Shown: positions 18,759 to 28,630, counted from the stretch's first letter. The stretch: 64,000 nucleotides of DNA from Aquipseudomonas guryensis (GCF_014164785.1 NZ_JACJFN010000001.1:248001-312000), one strand, 5' to 3'. A program made the numbers and translations. The notes: generated by a model from the sequence alone, not told the origin.

Positions 18759-19795
18759 CAGGTGCGCCCCCGTACCAATAAATAGAGAAAGAACGGCGCG
18801 CCGAGCAGCGCGGTGACGATGCCGATCGGCAGTTCCGCCGGCGCCAGCAGCAGGCGGGCGACCAGATCGGCCAGTAGCAATAGACTGGCGCCGGCCAACA
18901 GCGAGGCCGGCAGCAGCACGCGGTGATCGGGGCCGACCAGCAGACGCATCAGGTGCGGCACCACCAGGCCGATAAAGCCGATCAGCCCGGCCGCTGCCAC
19001 GGCGGCACCGACGCCCAAGGCGGTGCACAGCACCAGCTCCAGCTTGATCCGCTCGACATCGAAACCCAGGTGGCGCGCCTCCGACTCGCCAAGCAGCAGC
19101 GCATTCAGCGCCGCCGCCCGCCGCGGCAACCATAGGGCCACGCCGACCGTCACCAGCAGCAGCGGCCACAACCGCGAATAGCTGGCGCCGTTGAGGCTGC
19201 CGAGGTTCCAGAAGGTCAGGCTGCGCAGAGTGGCGTCGTCGGCCAGGTAGGTGAACAGGCCCACCCCGGCGCCGGCCATGGCGGTCATCGCCACCCCGGC
19301 CAGCAGCATGGTGGCGACATGGGTCTGCCCGTCGCGGCGGCCAAAACGGTAGACCACCGCCGTCACCGCCAGCCCGCCGCCAAAGGCGCAGACCGACAGC
19401 AGATACGGGGCGAAGGCTGGCGGCAGGCCGCCCAGGTAGCTACCCCCGACAATCGCGATGGCCGCACCCAGTGCCGCACCGCCCGACACCCCGACCAGAC
19501 CGGGATCGGCCAGCGGGTTGCGGAACAGGCCCTGCATGGCCACCCCGGACAGCGCCAGCACGGCGCCCACAGCCAGGCCGAGCATGCTGCGCGGCAGACG
19601 GATCTGCCCGAGGATCAGCTCGGCCTGCTGCAAATCCTCGCCCTCCAGCGGCACACCTAGCAGGCGCAACGCCGCGTACAGGGTGTCGGCCAGCGGCAGG
19701 CTGACCGGGCCCAGCGCCAGGGACAGCCACAGCGCCAGCAGCAGCAACAGGCCCAGGCCGATCAGCAACGGGCGAGGTCGAACAATGACGGTCAT
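18758..19795 (-). CDS. hmuU: Heme ABC transporter, permease protein
   Basis: 345 aa FecCD-family inner-membrane permease with about ten hydrophobic helices. Typical segments are [20 protein letters not shown] near residue 70, [20 protein letters not shown] and the coupling-helix region near [19 protein letters not shown]. The start overlaps the hmuT stop by four bases (ATGA). Works with HmuT and HmuV to import heme from the periplasm; equivalent to phuU. Confidence 0.94.
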
Positions 19796-20685
19796 GGGCG
19801 GTTATCGGCAGTCAGGGGGTGCGCGGAAGGATAAAAGGCTGCCGCCAGTACCGCCAGCGCATCCGGCACACGCGGGCCCAGGCCGCCGACCAGCAAGGTC
19901 GGGTCGAGATCGAGCAGGCGCCCCTCACGGCCGGCCTGAGTCTGCGCCAGGGCCGGGTTCTGTTCGAGCAGGGCGGCACGCGCGGCGTCCCCGGCGAGGC
20001 TACGGTCGGCGAAGATCACCACCTGCGGATCCAGCGCAAGCAGCGCTTCGCTGGAGATCGGCTTGTAGCCCTGATGCTCGCCGAGGTTATGCCCACCGGC
20101 CTGGGTAATCAGCCAGGCGGCCAGGGTGTCCTTGCCGGCCATCATGATGTTGCCGCCGGCATGACCAAGCAACATCAGCACCCGCGGCGCCTGCTGCTCG
20201 CGCTGCGCCTGATTGACCCAGGCGGCCTGACGCTGCAGGCGCTTGCGGTAGGCATCCATGCTGGCCTTGGCCTGCTGCGGCGTACCGAGCAACTGGCCGA
20301 GGCGCTGCAGGTTGTGCTCCAGGGTGCTCAGGCTGGGTTGCGCCGAGAGCTGTTCGATCTGCACGCCGGCCGCCTTGAGTTGCTCCAACACGGGCGGCGG
20401 CCCCATTTCCTCGCTGCCGAGCAACAGGTCCGGACGCAGGGCCAATACGCCTTCGGCAGCCAGCTGGCGCTGGTAGCCAACCCCTGGTAACTGGCGCAGG
20501 GACTGCGGGTACTGGCTGGTGCTATCAACGCCGACCAGCTTGTCCTCACCGCCCAGGGCCACCACCCACTCGCTGAGCGAGCCGCCGGCGCTGACCCAGC
20601 GTTGCGGCAAAGCTTCGGCGGCCGCCAGCACCGAGCTGAACAGCAGGCCGGCACACAAGCCGGCCATCATTTTGCCCAAATGCAT
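19792..20685 (-). CDS. hmuT: Heme ABC transporter, periplasmic binding protein
   Basis: 297 aa with a Sec signal peptide (about residues 1-23, ending AAAEA). It has the two-lobed helical-backbone binding fold of BtuF/FepB-type proteins (LVGVDSTSQYPQSLRQLPGV, LRPDLLLGSEEMGP, VLMLLGHAGGNIMMAGKDT). The start at 20685 is preceded by AAGGGGAAG; the frame continues upstream into hmuS only as a shadow. Delivers heme to HmuUV; equivalent to phuT. Confidence 0.92.
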   Translation of the reverse strand: MHLGKMMAGLCAGLLFSSVLAAAEALPQRWVSAGGSLSEWVVALGGEDKLVGVDSTSQYPQSLRQLPGVGYQRQLAAEGVLALRPDLLLGSEEMGPPPVLEQLKAAGVQIEQLSAQPSLSTLEHNLQRLGQLLGTPQQAKASMDAYRKRLQRQAAWVNQAQREQQAPRVLMLLGHAGGNIMMAGKDTLAAWLITQAGGHNLGEHQGYKPISSEALLALDPQVVIFADRSLAGDAARAALLEQNPALAQTQAGREGRLLDLDPTLLVGGLGPRVPDALAVLAAAFYPSAHPLTADNRP

Positions 20686-20696
20686 TGGTCTTCCCC

Positions 20697-21770
20697 TTAT
20701 TCGCCCAGGGCTGCGGCGCTTTCCGCCAGAGCCCGCCAGTCGGTACGTTCGGGGATGCCCGGCTTGCGTGCGCCGAACAGCTGCAGCACCAGCTCGCCAT
20801 CGGCATCGAAGGCTTCCCAACTGGTGATCACACCGTCGCTGCTCGGCTTGCGCACGCGCCACAGCTCGCTCACGCCGGTGGTTTTCAGGTGCAGGTTGAA
20901 CGCCGGGTCGAGCACGTTGAACCAGCTGTCCATCCAGCGCAGGTTGTTCACCGGCCCGGAGTGGATCTGGATGCAGTGCGGGTTGCCGACGAACACCATG
21001 ATCGGCACCTCGCCACTGGCGGCGCCCTCCATCAGCTTCGGCAGCTCGGCACAGTCCAGTGGCTCGGCCCACTCGCGACCGGCCAGACGCAGGGCCTGGG
21101 TACGGGTCAGCGCATGGCGCTTGAGCATGGCGAAGAAGTGGTGGGTGTCCTGCAGCGCGGCCCAGTCGGCGCGCAGGGCAGCGACATCCACCCCGGCATC
21201 AGCGCGCGGCGCAGGGCGCTCGGCCAGCGGCTGCAGATCCAGCCCGGCGCTCTGCTGCTCGGCGCGGAAACGCTCGACCAGCGGCGCCCAGGTGCTCAGC
21301 TCGCTGCTTTCGGTGAGGAACACCTTGTGCACGGCCACGCCCTGGCGGTCGAACACCTGGATGCTGCGCTGGGTGCCACGGGCAGTGTCTTCGGCGATGG
21401 CGAACACACTGGCCCAACCAGCGAGAAACAGGCGCAGGTCGATGTCGGCCGACACCACCAGGCCCATCTGCCCGTTGGCCAGCACCGACACATCGCGGTA
21501 ATGGCCCTTGCGCTCGTGCACGCAATGCTCGTTGCGGGTCAGCGCCATGATGTAGCCCAGCTCACCGAGGGCCGGCAGCAGCGCGGCCCAGTCCGGACGC
21601 AGGCGCACGGCATCGATACCCAGGCGGCTGGCGGTCAGCTCACCTTCGCTGACACCCAGCCTGGCGGCCGCGTCGCGGGCACGCAGCCCAGTCTGCTCGG
21701 CGCGCAGGCGCTGCCAGGCCTGGTACAGCGAGGCCGGCGAAGTGTGGGGCGTGGGATTGGCAATGTTCAT
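20697..21770 (-). CDS. hmuS: Cytoplasmic heme-binding/degrading factor HmuS
   Basis: 357 aa protein of the HemS/PhuS family with two repeated ChuX-like halves (about 1-175 and 180-357). PhuS receives imported heme and hands it to heme oxygenase. Conserved stretches include RARDAAARLGVSEGELTASR near the N-terminus and VFVGNPHCIQIHSGPVNNLR in the C-terminal half, where a heme-ligating His is expected. The start at 21770 has AGGA upstream; the longer frame upstream has no ribosome site. First gene of hmuSTUV and divergent from the TonB receptor. Confidence 0.93.
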   Translation of the reverse strand: MNIANPTPHTSPASLYQAWQRLRAEQTGLRARDAAARLGVSEGELTASRLGIDAVRLRPDWAALLPALGELGYIMALTRNEHCVHERKGHYRDVSVLANGQMGLVVSADIDLRLFLAGWASVFAIAEDTARGTQRSIQVFDRQGVAVHKVFLTESSELSTWAPLVERFRAEQQSAGLDLQPLAERPAPRADAGVDVAALRADWAALQDTHHFFAMLKRHALTRTQALRLAGREWAEPLDCAELPKLMEGAASGEVPIMVFVGNPHCIQIHSGPVNNLRWMDSWFNVLDPAFNLHLKTTGVSELWRVRKPSSDGVITSWEAFDADGELVLQLFGARKPGIPERTDWRALAESAAALGE

Positions 21771-21902
21771 GGCGAGTCCTTCTCGATCTGCAGTCTGTTC
21801 ACGGCGGGGCAGCACCACCCCTCCCAGCCGCAATAGTCGGGCAAGGTGATCCCCGCCAGGTCGGCGCAGACTACACCAACAAGAATGAAACTCCAATGTT
21901 AT

Positions 21903-21940
21903 TGATAACTGTTTGCATTCAATAATGAATTTCCATTACC
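21903..21940. promoter_or_regulatory. Candidate Fur-binding region in divergent heme promoter
   Basis: An AT-rich island in a GC-rich gap holds two overlapping Fur-box-like stretches: TTGATAACTGTTTGCATTCA and AATAATGAATTTCCATTAC. The second matches the 19-bp Fur consensus at about 12 positions. It lies 55-90 bp upstream of the receptor start and about 130-170 bp upstream of hmuS, suited to co-regulate both. Confidence 0.5.
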
Positions 21941-21994
21941 GTGCAGCCCGCCAAATCACCTGGCCATCAAGAGCCACTCAGCGGGAGTAATCGC

Positions 21995-24307
21995 ATGTCC
22001 ACCCCACCCTTCGCCCTGCGCCCATGGATGGCGCTGCTGTTGCTAAGCCCGGCCCTGGCGCTGGCACAGACCACCGGCAAGCAGGACAGCAGCACCGAAC
22101 TCGCAGCCACCCAGGTCACCGGCCAGGCCGTGCAAGAGAACCTGCCGACCACCACCAGCACCAGCGCCGCAACCCTCGAAGAACGGCAGATCCGCAGCTT
22201 CGATGACCTCGGCCGGCGCGCCGAGCCCGGGGTGAACTACAGCCGCACCACGGAAAGCATCAACATCCGTGGCCTGGATCGCGACCGCGTGCTGACCACC
22301 CTCGACGGTATCCGCGTGCCCTGGCTGACCGATGGCGCACGCAGCCAGGGCCCGACCGGTGGCGCCCAGGGCGGCCTCGACTCGATCGACTTCAATGGCC
22401 TGTCCTCTGTGGATATCGTGCGCGGCGCCAACTCCAGCCAGGCCGGCTCCGGCGCTCTCGGTGGCGCGGTGCAGCTGTTCACCCTCAACCCGGACGACCT
22501 GCTGCAGGGCGACAAGAACTTCGGCAGCCTGATCAAGAGCGACTACGACAGCGTCGATGCCAGCTGGGGCCTGAATGCCGCCGTGGCCGGCCGCGTGCAG
22601 GACACCGCCTGGCTGCTGCAGGCCGGCCAGCGCCAGGGCCATGAACTGGAAAGCAGCGGCGACGACAACCTCTACGGCAGCGCGCGCACCGCCACCAACC
22701 CGGCCGATACCCAGCAGCAGAGCCTGCTGGTCAAGCTGCAGCAGCGCTTCGATGGCGGCCACACCTTCGGCTTCACTGGCGAAGTGTTCGAGCGGGAGAA
22801 CGACATCGACAGCCGCACCAACCAGGGCAGCACCTACCTGGAGGGCGAGAACAGCACCGTCGAGCACAACAAGCGCCAGCGCCTGTCCGCCGACTACGAG
22901 TATCTGGCCGAAGACAGCAACGGCCTGCTCGACAGCGCCCATGCCATCGCCTACTGGCAGAAGCTGCGCCGCCATGACGACCAGACCGGCATCCGCAGCG
23001 TCAGCGATTCGCGGGCCGGCATTCCCGATTTCCTGTTCTTCGGCCTGCCGGGCAACCCGTACAAGTACCCGAGCGGCGCCTTCGGTCGCGACAACCAGAT
23101 TGAGAAGGAGCTGTACGGACTCTCCGGCGACATCGGCAAGACCATTGAGATCGCCGGTCTGGCGAACAAGCTGACCCTCGGCGGCGAGCTGTACCAGATC
23201 AACACCGAGCAGGTCTCCGAGGGGTACGACAACTGCCCCGGCTTCACCATCGACCCCAGCCATCCGATGTACATGGGCCCGACCGCCTGCGACTTCCTGC
23301 ACACCAACCAAGCCGACATGCCCAAGGCCGAGGGCCGCCAGTGGGCACTGTACGCCAGCGATGAAATCAGCCTGGCCGACGGCCGCGTCAAGGTCACCCC
23401 TGGCCTGCGCTACGACGCCTACCAGCAGGACCCGCAGGCGAGCCGCGACTTCAGCAACAACATCAACCCGGCGAACAGCGGCACCCTGGAGACCAGCAAG
23501 GACCACAAGCTCTCCGCCAGCCTGCTGACTACCTGGCAGGCGGCTGACGAAGTGTTGCTGTACGCCCAGTGGGCACAGGGCTTCAAGGCCCCCGATGCGA
23601 CCCAGCTGTACATGAACTATGGCGCCGAAGGCAGCTACCTGCGCGTTGGCAACGCCGACCTCAAGCCAGAGGAAAGCAACGGCTACGAGATCGGTACGCA
23701 GCTGGGCAACGACCAGTTGGGTGGCTCGCTGAGCCTGTTCGACAACCACTACAAGAACTTCATCGATGACGACGTCAGCCTGGACGCCGCGACCATCGCC
23801 AGCCTCGGCCTGGATCCGGCCAACTACCCCTACGGCGTGACCCGCACCGAAAACCGCACCAAGGTACAGATCTATGGCGCCGAAGCCAGCGCCCACTGGG
23901 AGTTCGTGCCGCACTGGAAAGTCTGGGGCTCGCTGGCCTGGGCCAACGGCGAGGACCGTGAAAGCAACCAGCGCATCAGCTCGGTGGCACCGCTCACCAG
24001 CCTGCTCGGCCTGAGCTACGAACAGGAACGCTACGGCGCCGACCTGATGCTGCGCGCGGCGGCCGCCCGCAACCAGGTGGAGAACGACGGCGAATTCAAG
24101 GCGCCCGGCTATGGCGTGGTCGACCTGACCGGCTACTGGCAGCCGGCCGAACTGGATGGTGTGAAGTTCCAGGCCGGCCTGTTCAACCTGCTCGACAAGC
24201 AGTACTGGAATGCGCTGAACGTACCGACCGGCACCCTGACCCAGCCGGACGACTACTACAGCGAAGCCGGCCGTAGCTTCCGCGTCTCGGCGTCCTGGCA
24301 GTACTGA
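21995..24307 (+). CDS. phuR: TonB-dependent heme/hemoglobin receptor
   Basis: 770 aa outer-membrane receptor. Signal peptide about 1-25 (ends LALAQ), then a plug domain (RQIRSFDDLGRRAEPGVNYS, INIRGLDRDRVLTTLDGIRV, VDIVRGANSSQAGSGALGGA) and a 22-strand barrel ending in FRVSASWQY with the terminal aromatic needed for barrel assembly. The heme receptor signature FRAP...NPNL is recognisable as FKAPDATQLY then VGNADLKPEES. The start at 21995 has GGGAG upstream and opens on a proper signal peptide. Divergent from hmuSTUV and likely Fur-controlled. Whether it takes heme only or also hemoproteins cannot be told. Confidence 0.9.
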   Translation: MSTPPFALRPWMALLLLSPALALAQTTGKQDSSTELAATQVTGQAVQENLPTTTSTSAATLEERQIRSFDDLGRRAEPGVNYSRTTESINIRGLDRDRVLTTLDGIRVPWLTDGARSQGPTGGAQGGLDSIDFNGLSSVDIVRGANSSQAGSGALGGAVQLFTLNPDDLLQGDKNFGSLIKSDYDSVDASWGLNAAVAGRVQDTAWLLQAGQRQGHELESSGDDNLYGSARTATNPADTQQQSLLVKLQQRFDGGHTFGFTGEVFERENDIDSRTNQGSTYLEGENSTVEHNKRQRLSADYEYLAEDSNGLLDSAHAIAYWQKLRRHDDQTGIRSVSDSRAGIPDFLFFGLPGNPYKYPSGAFGRDNQIEKELYGLSGDIGKTIEIAGLANKLTLGGELYQINTEQVSEGYDNCPGFTIDPSHPMYMGPTACDFLHTNQADMPKAEGRQWALYASDEISLADGRVKVTPGLRYDAYQQDPQASRDFSNNINPANSGTLETSKDHKLSASLLTTWQAADEVLLYAQWAQGFKAPDATQLYMNYGAEGSYLRVGNADLKPEESNGYEIGTQLGNDQLGGSLSLFDNHYKNFIDDDVSLDAATIASLGLDPANYPYGVTRTENRTKVQIYGAEASAHWEFVPHWKVWGSLAWANGEDRESNQRISSVAPLTSLLGLSYEQERYGADLMLRAAAARNQVENDGEFKAPGYGVVDLTGYWQPAELDGVKFQAGLFNLLDKQYWNALNVPTGTLTQPDDYYSEAGRSFRVSASWQY

Positions 24308-24324
24308 GTCACGACACGCTGAAG

Positions 24325-24361
24325 CCCCCCTCTCCCACTTGTGGGAGAGGGGCCGGGGGAG
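24325..24361. repeat. Intergenic hairpin repeat after the heme receptor
   Basis: CCCCTCTCCCAC-TT-GTGGGAGAGGGG is a perfect 12-bp stem, followed by GCCGGGGGAGAGGGCCAGGG. This CCCTCTCCC/GGGAGAGGG unit is a widespread gamma-proteobacterial intergenic repeat. It may act as terminator or mRNA stabiliser for the receptor gene. The rest of the 172 bp gap to the next gene shows nothing else. Confidence 0.6.
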
Positions 24362-24479
24362 AGGGCCAGGGAGTAAAAAACAAGGCTTCTGCCCTCCCCC
24401 TCTGTTCGCGCAAGGACGCGCGCCCTACCCCATCGCCACGCCCATGCGGGATAATCCCCGCCTTGGCGTGGAGATCACC

Positions 24480-24797
24480 ATGAAACTTCTATGCGCCCCG
24501 CATGAGCTGGCCGAAGGCCAGAGCCGGGGCTTTGTCGTGCAGGACTTGCAGCTGCTGGCGGTACGCCGCGACGGCCATGCCTATGTCTATCGCAACCGCT
24601 GCCCCCACCGCGGCCTGAACCTGGAATGGCGTGCGGACGATTTTCTCGACGCCAGCGGCAGCCTGATCCAATGCGCCCACCACGGCGCGCTGTTCCTTAT
24701 AGAGAGTGGCGAATGCCTGACTGGGCCTTGTGCGGGCCAATCGCTGCAGGCGGTGGAGTGCCGGGAGGACCGCGACGGCATCTGGATCAACCTGTAG
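24480..24797 (+). CDS. Small Rieske [2Fe-2S] ferredoxin-like protein
   Basis: 105 aa stand-alone Rieske domain. Cluster motifs are C-P-H-R-G (RNRCPHRGLNLEW) and C-A-H-H-G (IQCAHHGALF), with one Cys and one His from each. Such proteins are electron carriers for ring-hydroxylating or nitrite-reductase-like systems, or have an unknown housekeeping role. There is no signal peptide, so it is cytoplasmic. No oxygenase gene is adjacent, and the partner is unknown. The ATG at 24480 was chosen because it opens directly on the domain. Confidence 0.82.
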   Translation: MKLLCAPHELAEGQSRGFVVQDLQLLAVRRDGHAYVYRNRCPHRGLNLEWRADDFLDASGSLIQCAHHGALFLIESGECLTGPCAGQSLQAVECREDRDGIWINL

Positions 24798-24851
24798 GAG
24801 CGAGCTCAACGTCACAACACGCGACTCGGAGCAACGCGGGTTTCACCCGCC

Positions 24852-25559
24852 CTACCCAAGCACCTCCAGGCGCCGCACCAGGCGCATGGCCTGTGGGGTG
24901 ATCTCGGCGCCATAGGCCAGCACCTCGACACCCGCAGCCTTGGCCTCGCGCAGGCCCGCCGCATAGACCGGGTCGATTTCCACCGCCGCGCGCACCGCCT
25001 CGATCCCTGTCAGGTTCACGCAATACAGCTGCACCGCGCGCACACCCTGGCGCGCCTGGCTCGCCAGCTCGCGCAGGTGCTTGGCACCGCGTTCGGTACG
25101 AGCATCGGGAAAGGCTGCCACGGCCGTATCGGGGAAACCCAGGGTCACGCTCTTCACCTCGACCCAGGCCGGGCCATTGGCGTAATCGAGACGAAAATCC
25201 GCCCGACTGTTTTCCTCGCCAAAACGCACCTCGCGCTTGAGCCCGGTGAAGCCGGCCAGCTCGCTGATCACCCCGCCGCGCAGGGCTTCCTCGACCAGCG
25301 CATTGGCCCGCGCGGTATTGATGCAGGCGAGGCGCCCCTGCGGTGTCTCGCCCAGCTCCCAGGTGCCCGGCAGCTTGCGCTTGGGGTCGCTGGAGCGACT
25401 GAACCAGACCCGGCAACCCTCGCTCATGCAGTTGAGCATGGAGCCGGTATTGGGGCAGTGGATGGTCAGCAACTCACCGCCGGCGGTCTCGATATCGGCG
25501 AGGAAACGCTTGTAGCGGCGCAGCAGGCGGCCTTCTTCCAATGGCGGATCAAACTGCAT
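24852..25559 (-). CDS. sfsA: Sugar fermentation stimulation protein SfsA
   Basis: 235 aa SfsA family protein (nuclease-like fold, nucleic-acid binding; proposed regulator of sugar genes in E. coli, role uncertain). Hallmarks are [40 protein letters not shown] and the core [19 protein letters not shown]. It overlaps the upstream aminotransferase gene by 11 bases, so the two form an operon. Confidence 0.93.
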   Translation of the reverse strand: MQFDPPLEEGRLLRRYKRFLADIETAGGELLTIHCPNTGSMLNCMSEGCRVWFSRSSDPKRKLPGTWELGETPQGRLACINTARANALVEEALRGGVISELAGFTGLKREVRFGEENSRADFRLDYANGPAWVEVKSVTLGFPDTAVAAFPDARTERGAKHLRELASQARQGVRAVQLYCVNLTGIEAVRAAVEIDPVYAAGLREAKAAGVEVLAYGAEITPQAMRLVRRLEVLG

Positions 25560-26730
25560 CGGGGCGCCAGGTTTTCAGGCCGCGGGCGATGCGCTCGACC
25601 GCCTGCTGTAGGCGCTCGATGTTCTGTGTGTAGGCAAAACGCACATGATGTCCCGCCTGGTAGCGACCAAAATCCAGGCCCGGGGTAAAGGCCACGTGCT
25701 CGGTCTCGATGAAGTGCTGGCAGAAGGCGTAGGCATCGCCGCCGAAGGCGGAGATGTCGGCATACAGATAGAAGGCCCCTTCCGGCTCTACCGCAATCTT
25801 GAAGCCCAACTCGCGCAGGGCCGGCAGCAGGTAGTCGCGGCGGCGCTGGAACTCATGGCGACGATCCTCGAAGATCGCTAGCGTCGCCGGCTCGAAGCAC
25901 GCCAGCGCGGCGTACTGGGCCATTGAGGGCGCGCTGATATAGAGGTTCTGCGCCAGCTTCTCCAGCTCGCTCACCGCGTTCATCGGCGCCACCAGCCAGC
26001 CCAGGCGCCAGCCGGTCATGCCGTAATACTTGGAGAAGCTGTTGAGGACGAAGGCGTCGTCATCCACGGCCAGCACGCTGCTCGCGTCGCAGCCGTAGGT
26101 CAGGCCGTGGTAGATCTCGTCGACCACCAGATGGCCGCCACGCTCTTTCAGAGAGGACGAAAGAGCGGCCAGCTCATCCTGGTGCAACAGGGTGCCGGTG
26201 GGATTGGCCGGCGAGGCGACCAGCGCGCCGACGCTGTCCTGATCCCAGTGCCGCTCGACCAGCTGCGGAGTGAGCTGGTAGCGGCTGTCCGGGCCGACTG
26301 GCACCAGCTGTGCAGCGCCTTCGACCAAGCGCAGGAAGTGGCGGTTGCACGGGTAGCCGGGGTCGGCCAGCAGCCAGTGCTTGCCCGGATCGACCAGCAG
26401 GCTGGCGGCCAGCAGCAAAGCGCCGGAACCACCGGGGGTGATCAGGATGCGTTCGGGGTCGACGCTCAGGCCATAGCGACTGGCATAGAAGCCGGCGATC
26501 GCCTCGCGCAACTGCGGGATGCCACGCGCCGCGGTGTAACGGGTATGCCCATTGGCCAGCGCGGCCTGGCCGGCGGCAACGATGGGCGCGGCGGTGGTGA
26601 AATCCGGCTCGCCGATCTCCAGATGGATCACATCATGGCCGGCCGCCTGCAACTCGTTGGCGCGCGCCAGCAGGGCCATGACGTGGAACGGTTCGATGGC
26701 GCGACTGCGCGCACTGAAGGGCTGGGCCAT
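25549..26730 (-). CDS. Pyridoxal phosphate-dependent aminotransferase (class I/II)
   Basis: 393 aa fold-type I aminotransferase. The PLP lysine is in [17 protein letters not shown], the cofactor-stacking region in [12 protein letters not shown] and [10 protein letters not shown], and the carboxylate-binding Arg near [10 protein letters not shown]. Related Pseudomonas genes are annotated as aspartate/tyrosine-type or valine-pyruvate aminotransferases; the substrate cannot be fixed here. Co-transcribed with sfsA, divergent from dksA. Confidence 0.88.
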   Translation of the reverse strand: MAQPFSARSRAIEPFHVMALLARANELQAAGHDVIHLEIGEPDFTTAAPIVAAGQAALANGHTRYTAARGIPQLREAIAGFYASRYGLSVDPERILITPGGSGALLLAASLLVDPGKHWLLADPGYPCNRHFLRLVEGAAQLVPVGPDSRYQLTPQLVERHWDQDSVGALVASPANPTGTLLHQDELAALSSSLKERGGHLVVDEIYHGLTYGCDASSVLAVDDDAFVLNSFSKYYGMTGWRLGWLVAPMNAVSELEKLAQNLYISAPSMAQYAALACFEPATLAIFEDRRHEFQRRRDYLLPALRELGFKIAVEPEGAFYLYADISAFGGDAYAFCQHFIETEHVAFTPGLDFGRYQAGHHVRFAYTQNIERLQQAVERIARGLKTWRPDAV

Positions 26731-26924
26731 TGGCCTTCCTTTAATTGAACAAAGGGGGGATTCTAACTAACTGCCCGACCAGGCTGTAGCAACATGGACA
26801 ACCGGGAGTAGCATCGCCCGAATTGATCTGGTAAGTTCGCCCGCTTGCAGCCGCAGGCCCGGCCCTGCCGGTAAAGGAACAGATCCTGCGCCAATGGATC
26901 AGAGAGAGTGAGAGGCGGCCATCC

Positions 26925-27368
26925 ATGCCCACCAAAGCAAAACCAAGCAGTAGCCAGCTGGCCCGCGGTTTCGAGCCCTATAAAGAGAAAAAGGGCGAGG
27001 AATACATGAGCGACCCGATGCGCGCTCACTTCACCGGCATCCTCAACAAGTGGAAGCTGGAGCTGATGCAGGAAGTGGATCGCACCGTGCACCACATGCA
27101 GGACGAAGCAGCCAACTTCCCGGACCCGGCCGACCGTGCCAGCCAGGAAGAAGAGTTCAGCCTGGAACTGCGCGCCCGTGACCGCGAGCGCAAGTTGATC
27201 AAGAAGATCGACGAAACCCTGCAGCTGATCGAAGACAACGATTACGGCTGGTGTGATTCCTGCGGCGTCGAGATCGGTATCCGCCGCCTCGAAGCCCGTC
27301 CGACCGCGACCCTGTGCATCGACTGCAAGACGCTGGCGGAAATCAAGGAAAAACAGATCGGTTCCTGA
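26925..27368 (+). CDS. dksA: RNA polymerase-binding transcription factor DksA
   Basis: 147 aa secondary-channel factor that works with (p)ppGpp in the stringent response. The coiled-coil tip motif [10 protein letters not shown] is intact with the key D and A residues. The four-cysteine zinc finger [20 protein letters not shown] then LCIDC is complete, so this is the classic zinc-containing DksA, not the Cys-poor DksA2 paralogue. The start at 26925 is preceded by GAGAG/GAGG sequences. The 190 bp upstream holds no other gene. Followed by a terminator, then gluQ as in other gamma-proteobacteria. Confidence 0.97.
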   Translation: MPTKAKPSSSQLARGFEPYKEKKGEEYMSDPMRAHFTGILNKWKLELMQEVDRTVHHMQDEAANFPDPADRASQEEEFSLELRARDRERKLIKKIDETLQLIEDNDYGWCDSCGVEIGIRRLEARPTATLCIDCKTLAEIKEKQIGS

Positions 27369-27374
27369 TCCCGC

Positions 27375-27403
27375 ACGGGGCGCGCAAGCGCCCCGTTTCG
27401 TTT
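27375..27403 (+). terminator. Terminator after dksA
   Basis: CGGGGCGC-GCAA-GCGCCCCG followed by TTTCGTTTC, seven bases after the dksA stop. Confidence 0.75.
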
Positions 27404-27404
27404 C

Positions 27405-27433
27405 TGCCTGCCGATAATCCTGCCTGCCGATAA
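27405..27433. repeat. Short tandem duplication between dksA and gluQ
   Basis: The 13-mer TGCCTGCCGATAA occurs at 27405-27417 and 27421-27433, a 16-base period. It may overlap the gluQ leader; no function known. Confidence 0.6.
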
Positions 27434-27475
27434 CTGCACTGGCCTCTGCCGCCTGCTGCGGATAGCCTGTTCGCC

Positions 27476-28363
27476 ATGACTTCTCCCGCCTACATCGGGC
27501 GCTTCGCCCCGACGCCCAGTGGCTACCTGCATTTCGGCTCGCTGGTTGCCGCCCTCGCCTCCTACCTGGACGCCCGCAGTGTCGGCGGCCAGTGGCTGCT
27601 GCGCATGGAAGACCTCGATCCGCCGCGCGAGGAGCCCGGCGCCCAGGACGCCATCCTGCGCACCCTGGAAACCTATGGTTTCGAATGGGACGGCCCACTG
27701 GTGCGCCAGAGCGAGCGCCACGGCGAATACGCCGCACTGGTCGAGCGCCTGTTCAGCCAGGGCCTGGCCTATGCCTGCACCTGCTCGCGCAAGCAGCTGG
27801 AAGCCTATGGTGGCATCTACCCCGGTCTGTGCCGCAATGCCGGGCATGCCAGTGAGGATGCGGCGATCCGCCTGCGCGTGCCGGAGCTGGAATACCACTT
27901 CTGCGACCGCGTGCAGGGCGAGTTCCGTCAGCACCTGGGCCGCGAAGTCGGCGATTTCGTCATCCGCCGCCGCGACGGCCTGTATGCCTATCAACTGGCC
28001 GTGGTGCTGGATGACGCCTGGCAAGGCATCACCGATATCGTGCGCGGCGCCGACCTGCTCGACTCCACACCGCGCCAGCTGTACCTGCAGGAACTGCTCG
28101 GCCTGCGCCAGCCGCGCTACCTGCACGTGCCGCTGATCATCCAGCCGGATGGCCACAAGCTGGGCAAGAGCTACCGCTCACCGCCGCTGCCCGCCGACCA
28201 GGCCCCGGCCCTGCTGCTACGCGCCCTGCGCGCCCTCGGCCAGCAAACGCCAGACGAGCTGGCCGGCGCCAGCGCCCGTGAACTACTGGCCTGGGGCAGC
28301 GCCAACTGGGACGCCACGCGCATCCCGCGCAGCCCGACCCTGGCCGAAGCCCAGCTACGCTAG
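27476..28363 (+). CDS. gluQ: Glutamyl-Q tRNA(Asp) synthetase
   Basis: 295 aa paralogue of the GluRS catalytic core that attaches glutamate to queuosine in tRNA-Asp. The HIGH-like motif is in RFAPTPSGYLHFGSL, the zinc site includes CTCSRKQL and a downstream YPGLC, and the KMSKS-like loop is GHKLGKS. The anticodon-binding part of GluRS is absent, as expected. The stop codon TAG (28361-28363) is formed by the first three bases of a 270-bp inverted-repeat element, yet the protein has normal length, so at most a few C-terminal residues differ from the ancestral form. Confidence 0.94.
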   Translation: MTSPAYIGRFAPTPSGYLHFGSLVAALASYLDARSVGGQWLLRMEDLDPPREEPGAQDAILRTLETYGFEWDGPLVRQSERHGEYAALVERLFSQGLAYACTCSRKQLEAYGGIYPGLCRNAGHASEDAAIRLRVPELEYHFCDRVQGEFRQHLGREVGDFVIRRRDGLYAYQLAVVLDDAWQGITDIVRGADLLDSTPRQLYLQELLGLRQPRYLHVPLIIQPDGHKLGKSYRSPPLPADQAPALLLRALRALGQQTPDELAGASARELLAWGSANWDATRIPRSPTLAEAQLR

Positions 28364-28630
28364 GGTCTGTTCCCGTTTCGTTCACGGCCGCGACGGAGCC
28401 TGTTTTTGCGCGGGGCTAGGCGCGAGACGCGAGGTTTGGTCGTCCAAATGAGCCGTCGAGTAACGACGTCCCGCGCGAAAACAGGCCCATCCCTGCGGGT
28501 TGCGCGCAAAATCGCGCCATGCGTCGTTGCGGGACTTGGCAAGGGAATGACCATTGCCTGCGTCCCGCGCCTAGCCTGGCGCGATTTTGCGCAGCAACGC
28601 GGTTCGCGAACGAAACGGGAACAGACCCTA
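28361..28630. mobile_element. Non-coding element with perfect 23-bp terminal inverted repeats (MITE-like), 270 bp
   Basis: Left end 28361-28383 (TAGGGTCTGTTCCCG...) is the exact reverse complement of the right end 28608-28630 (...CGGGAACAGACCCTA). Both ends include TA, consistent with a TA target duplication. Inside are two further palindromes: GCCTGTTTTTGCGCGGG (28398-28414) against CCCGCGCGAAAACAGGC (28470-28486), and the perfect pair GCGCAAAATCGCGCCA (28504-28519) / TGGCGCGATTTTGCGC (28577-28592). There is no credible coding sequence or transposase. It lies directly on the gluQ stop codon and fills most of the 337 bp between gluQ and the next gene. Confidence 0.75.

Noticed and set aside
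24794..24807. TGTAGGAGCGAGCT after the small Rieske gene, resembling a REP unit
   Set aside because: Only a half unit is present with no inverted partner; probably a decayed REP and not a functional feature.
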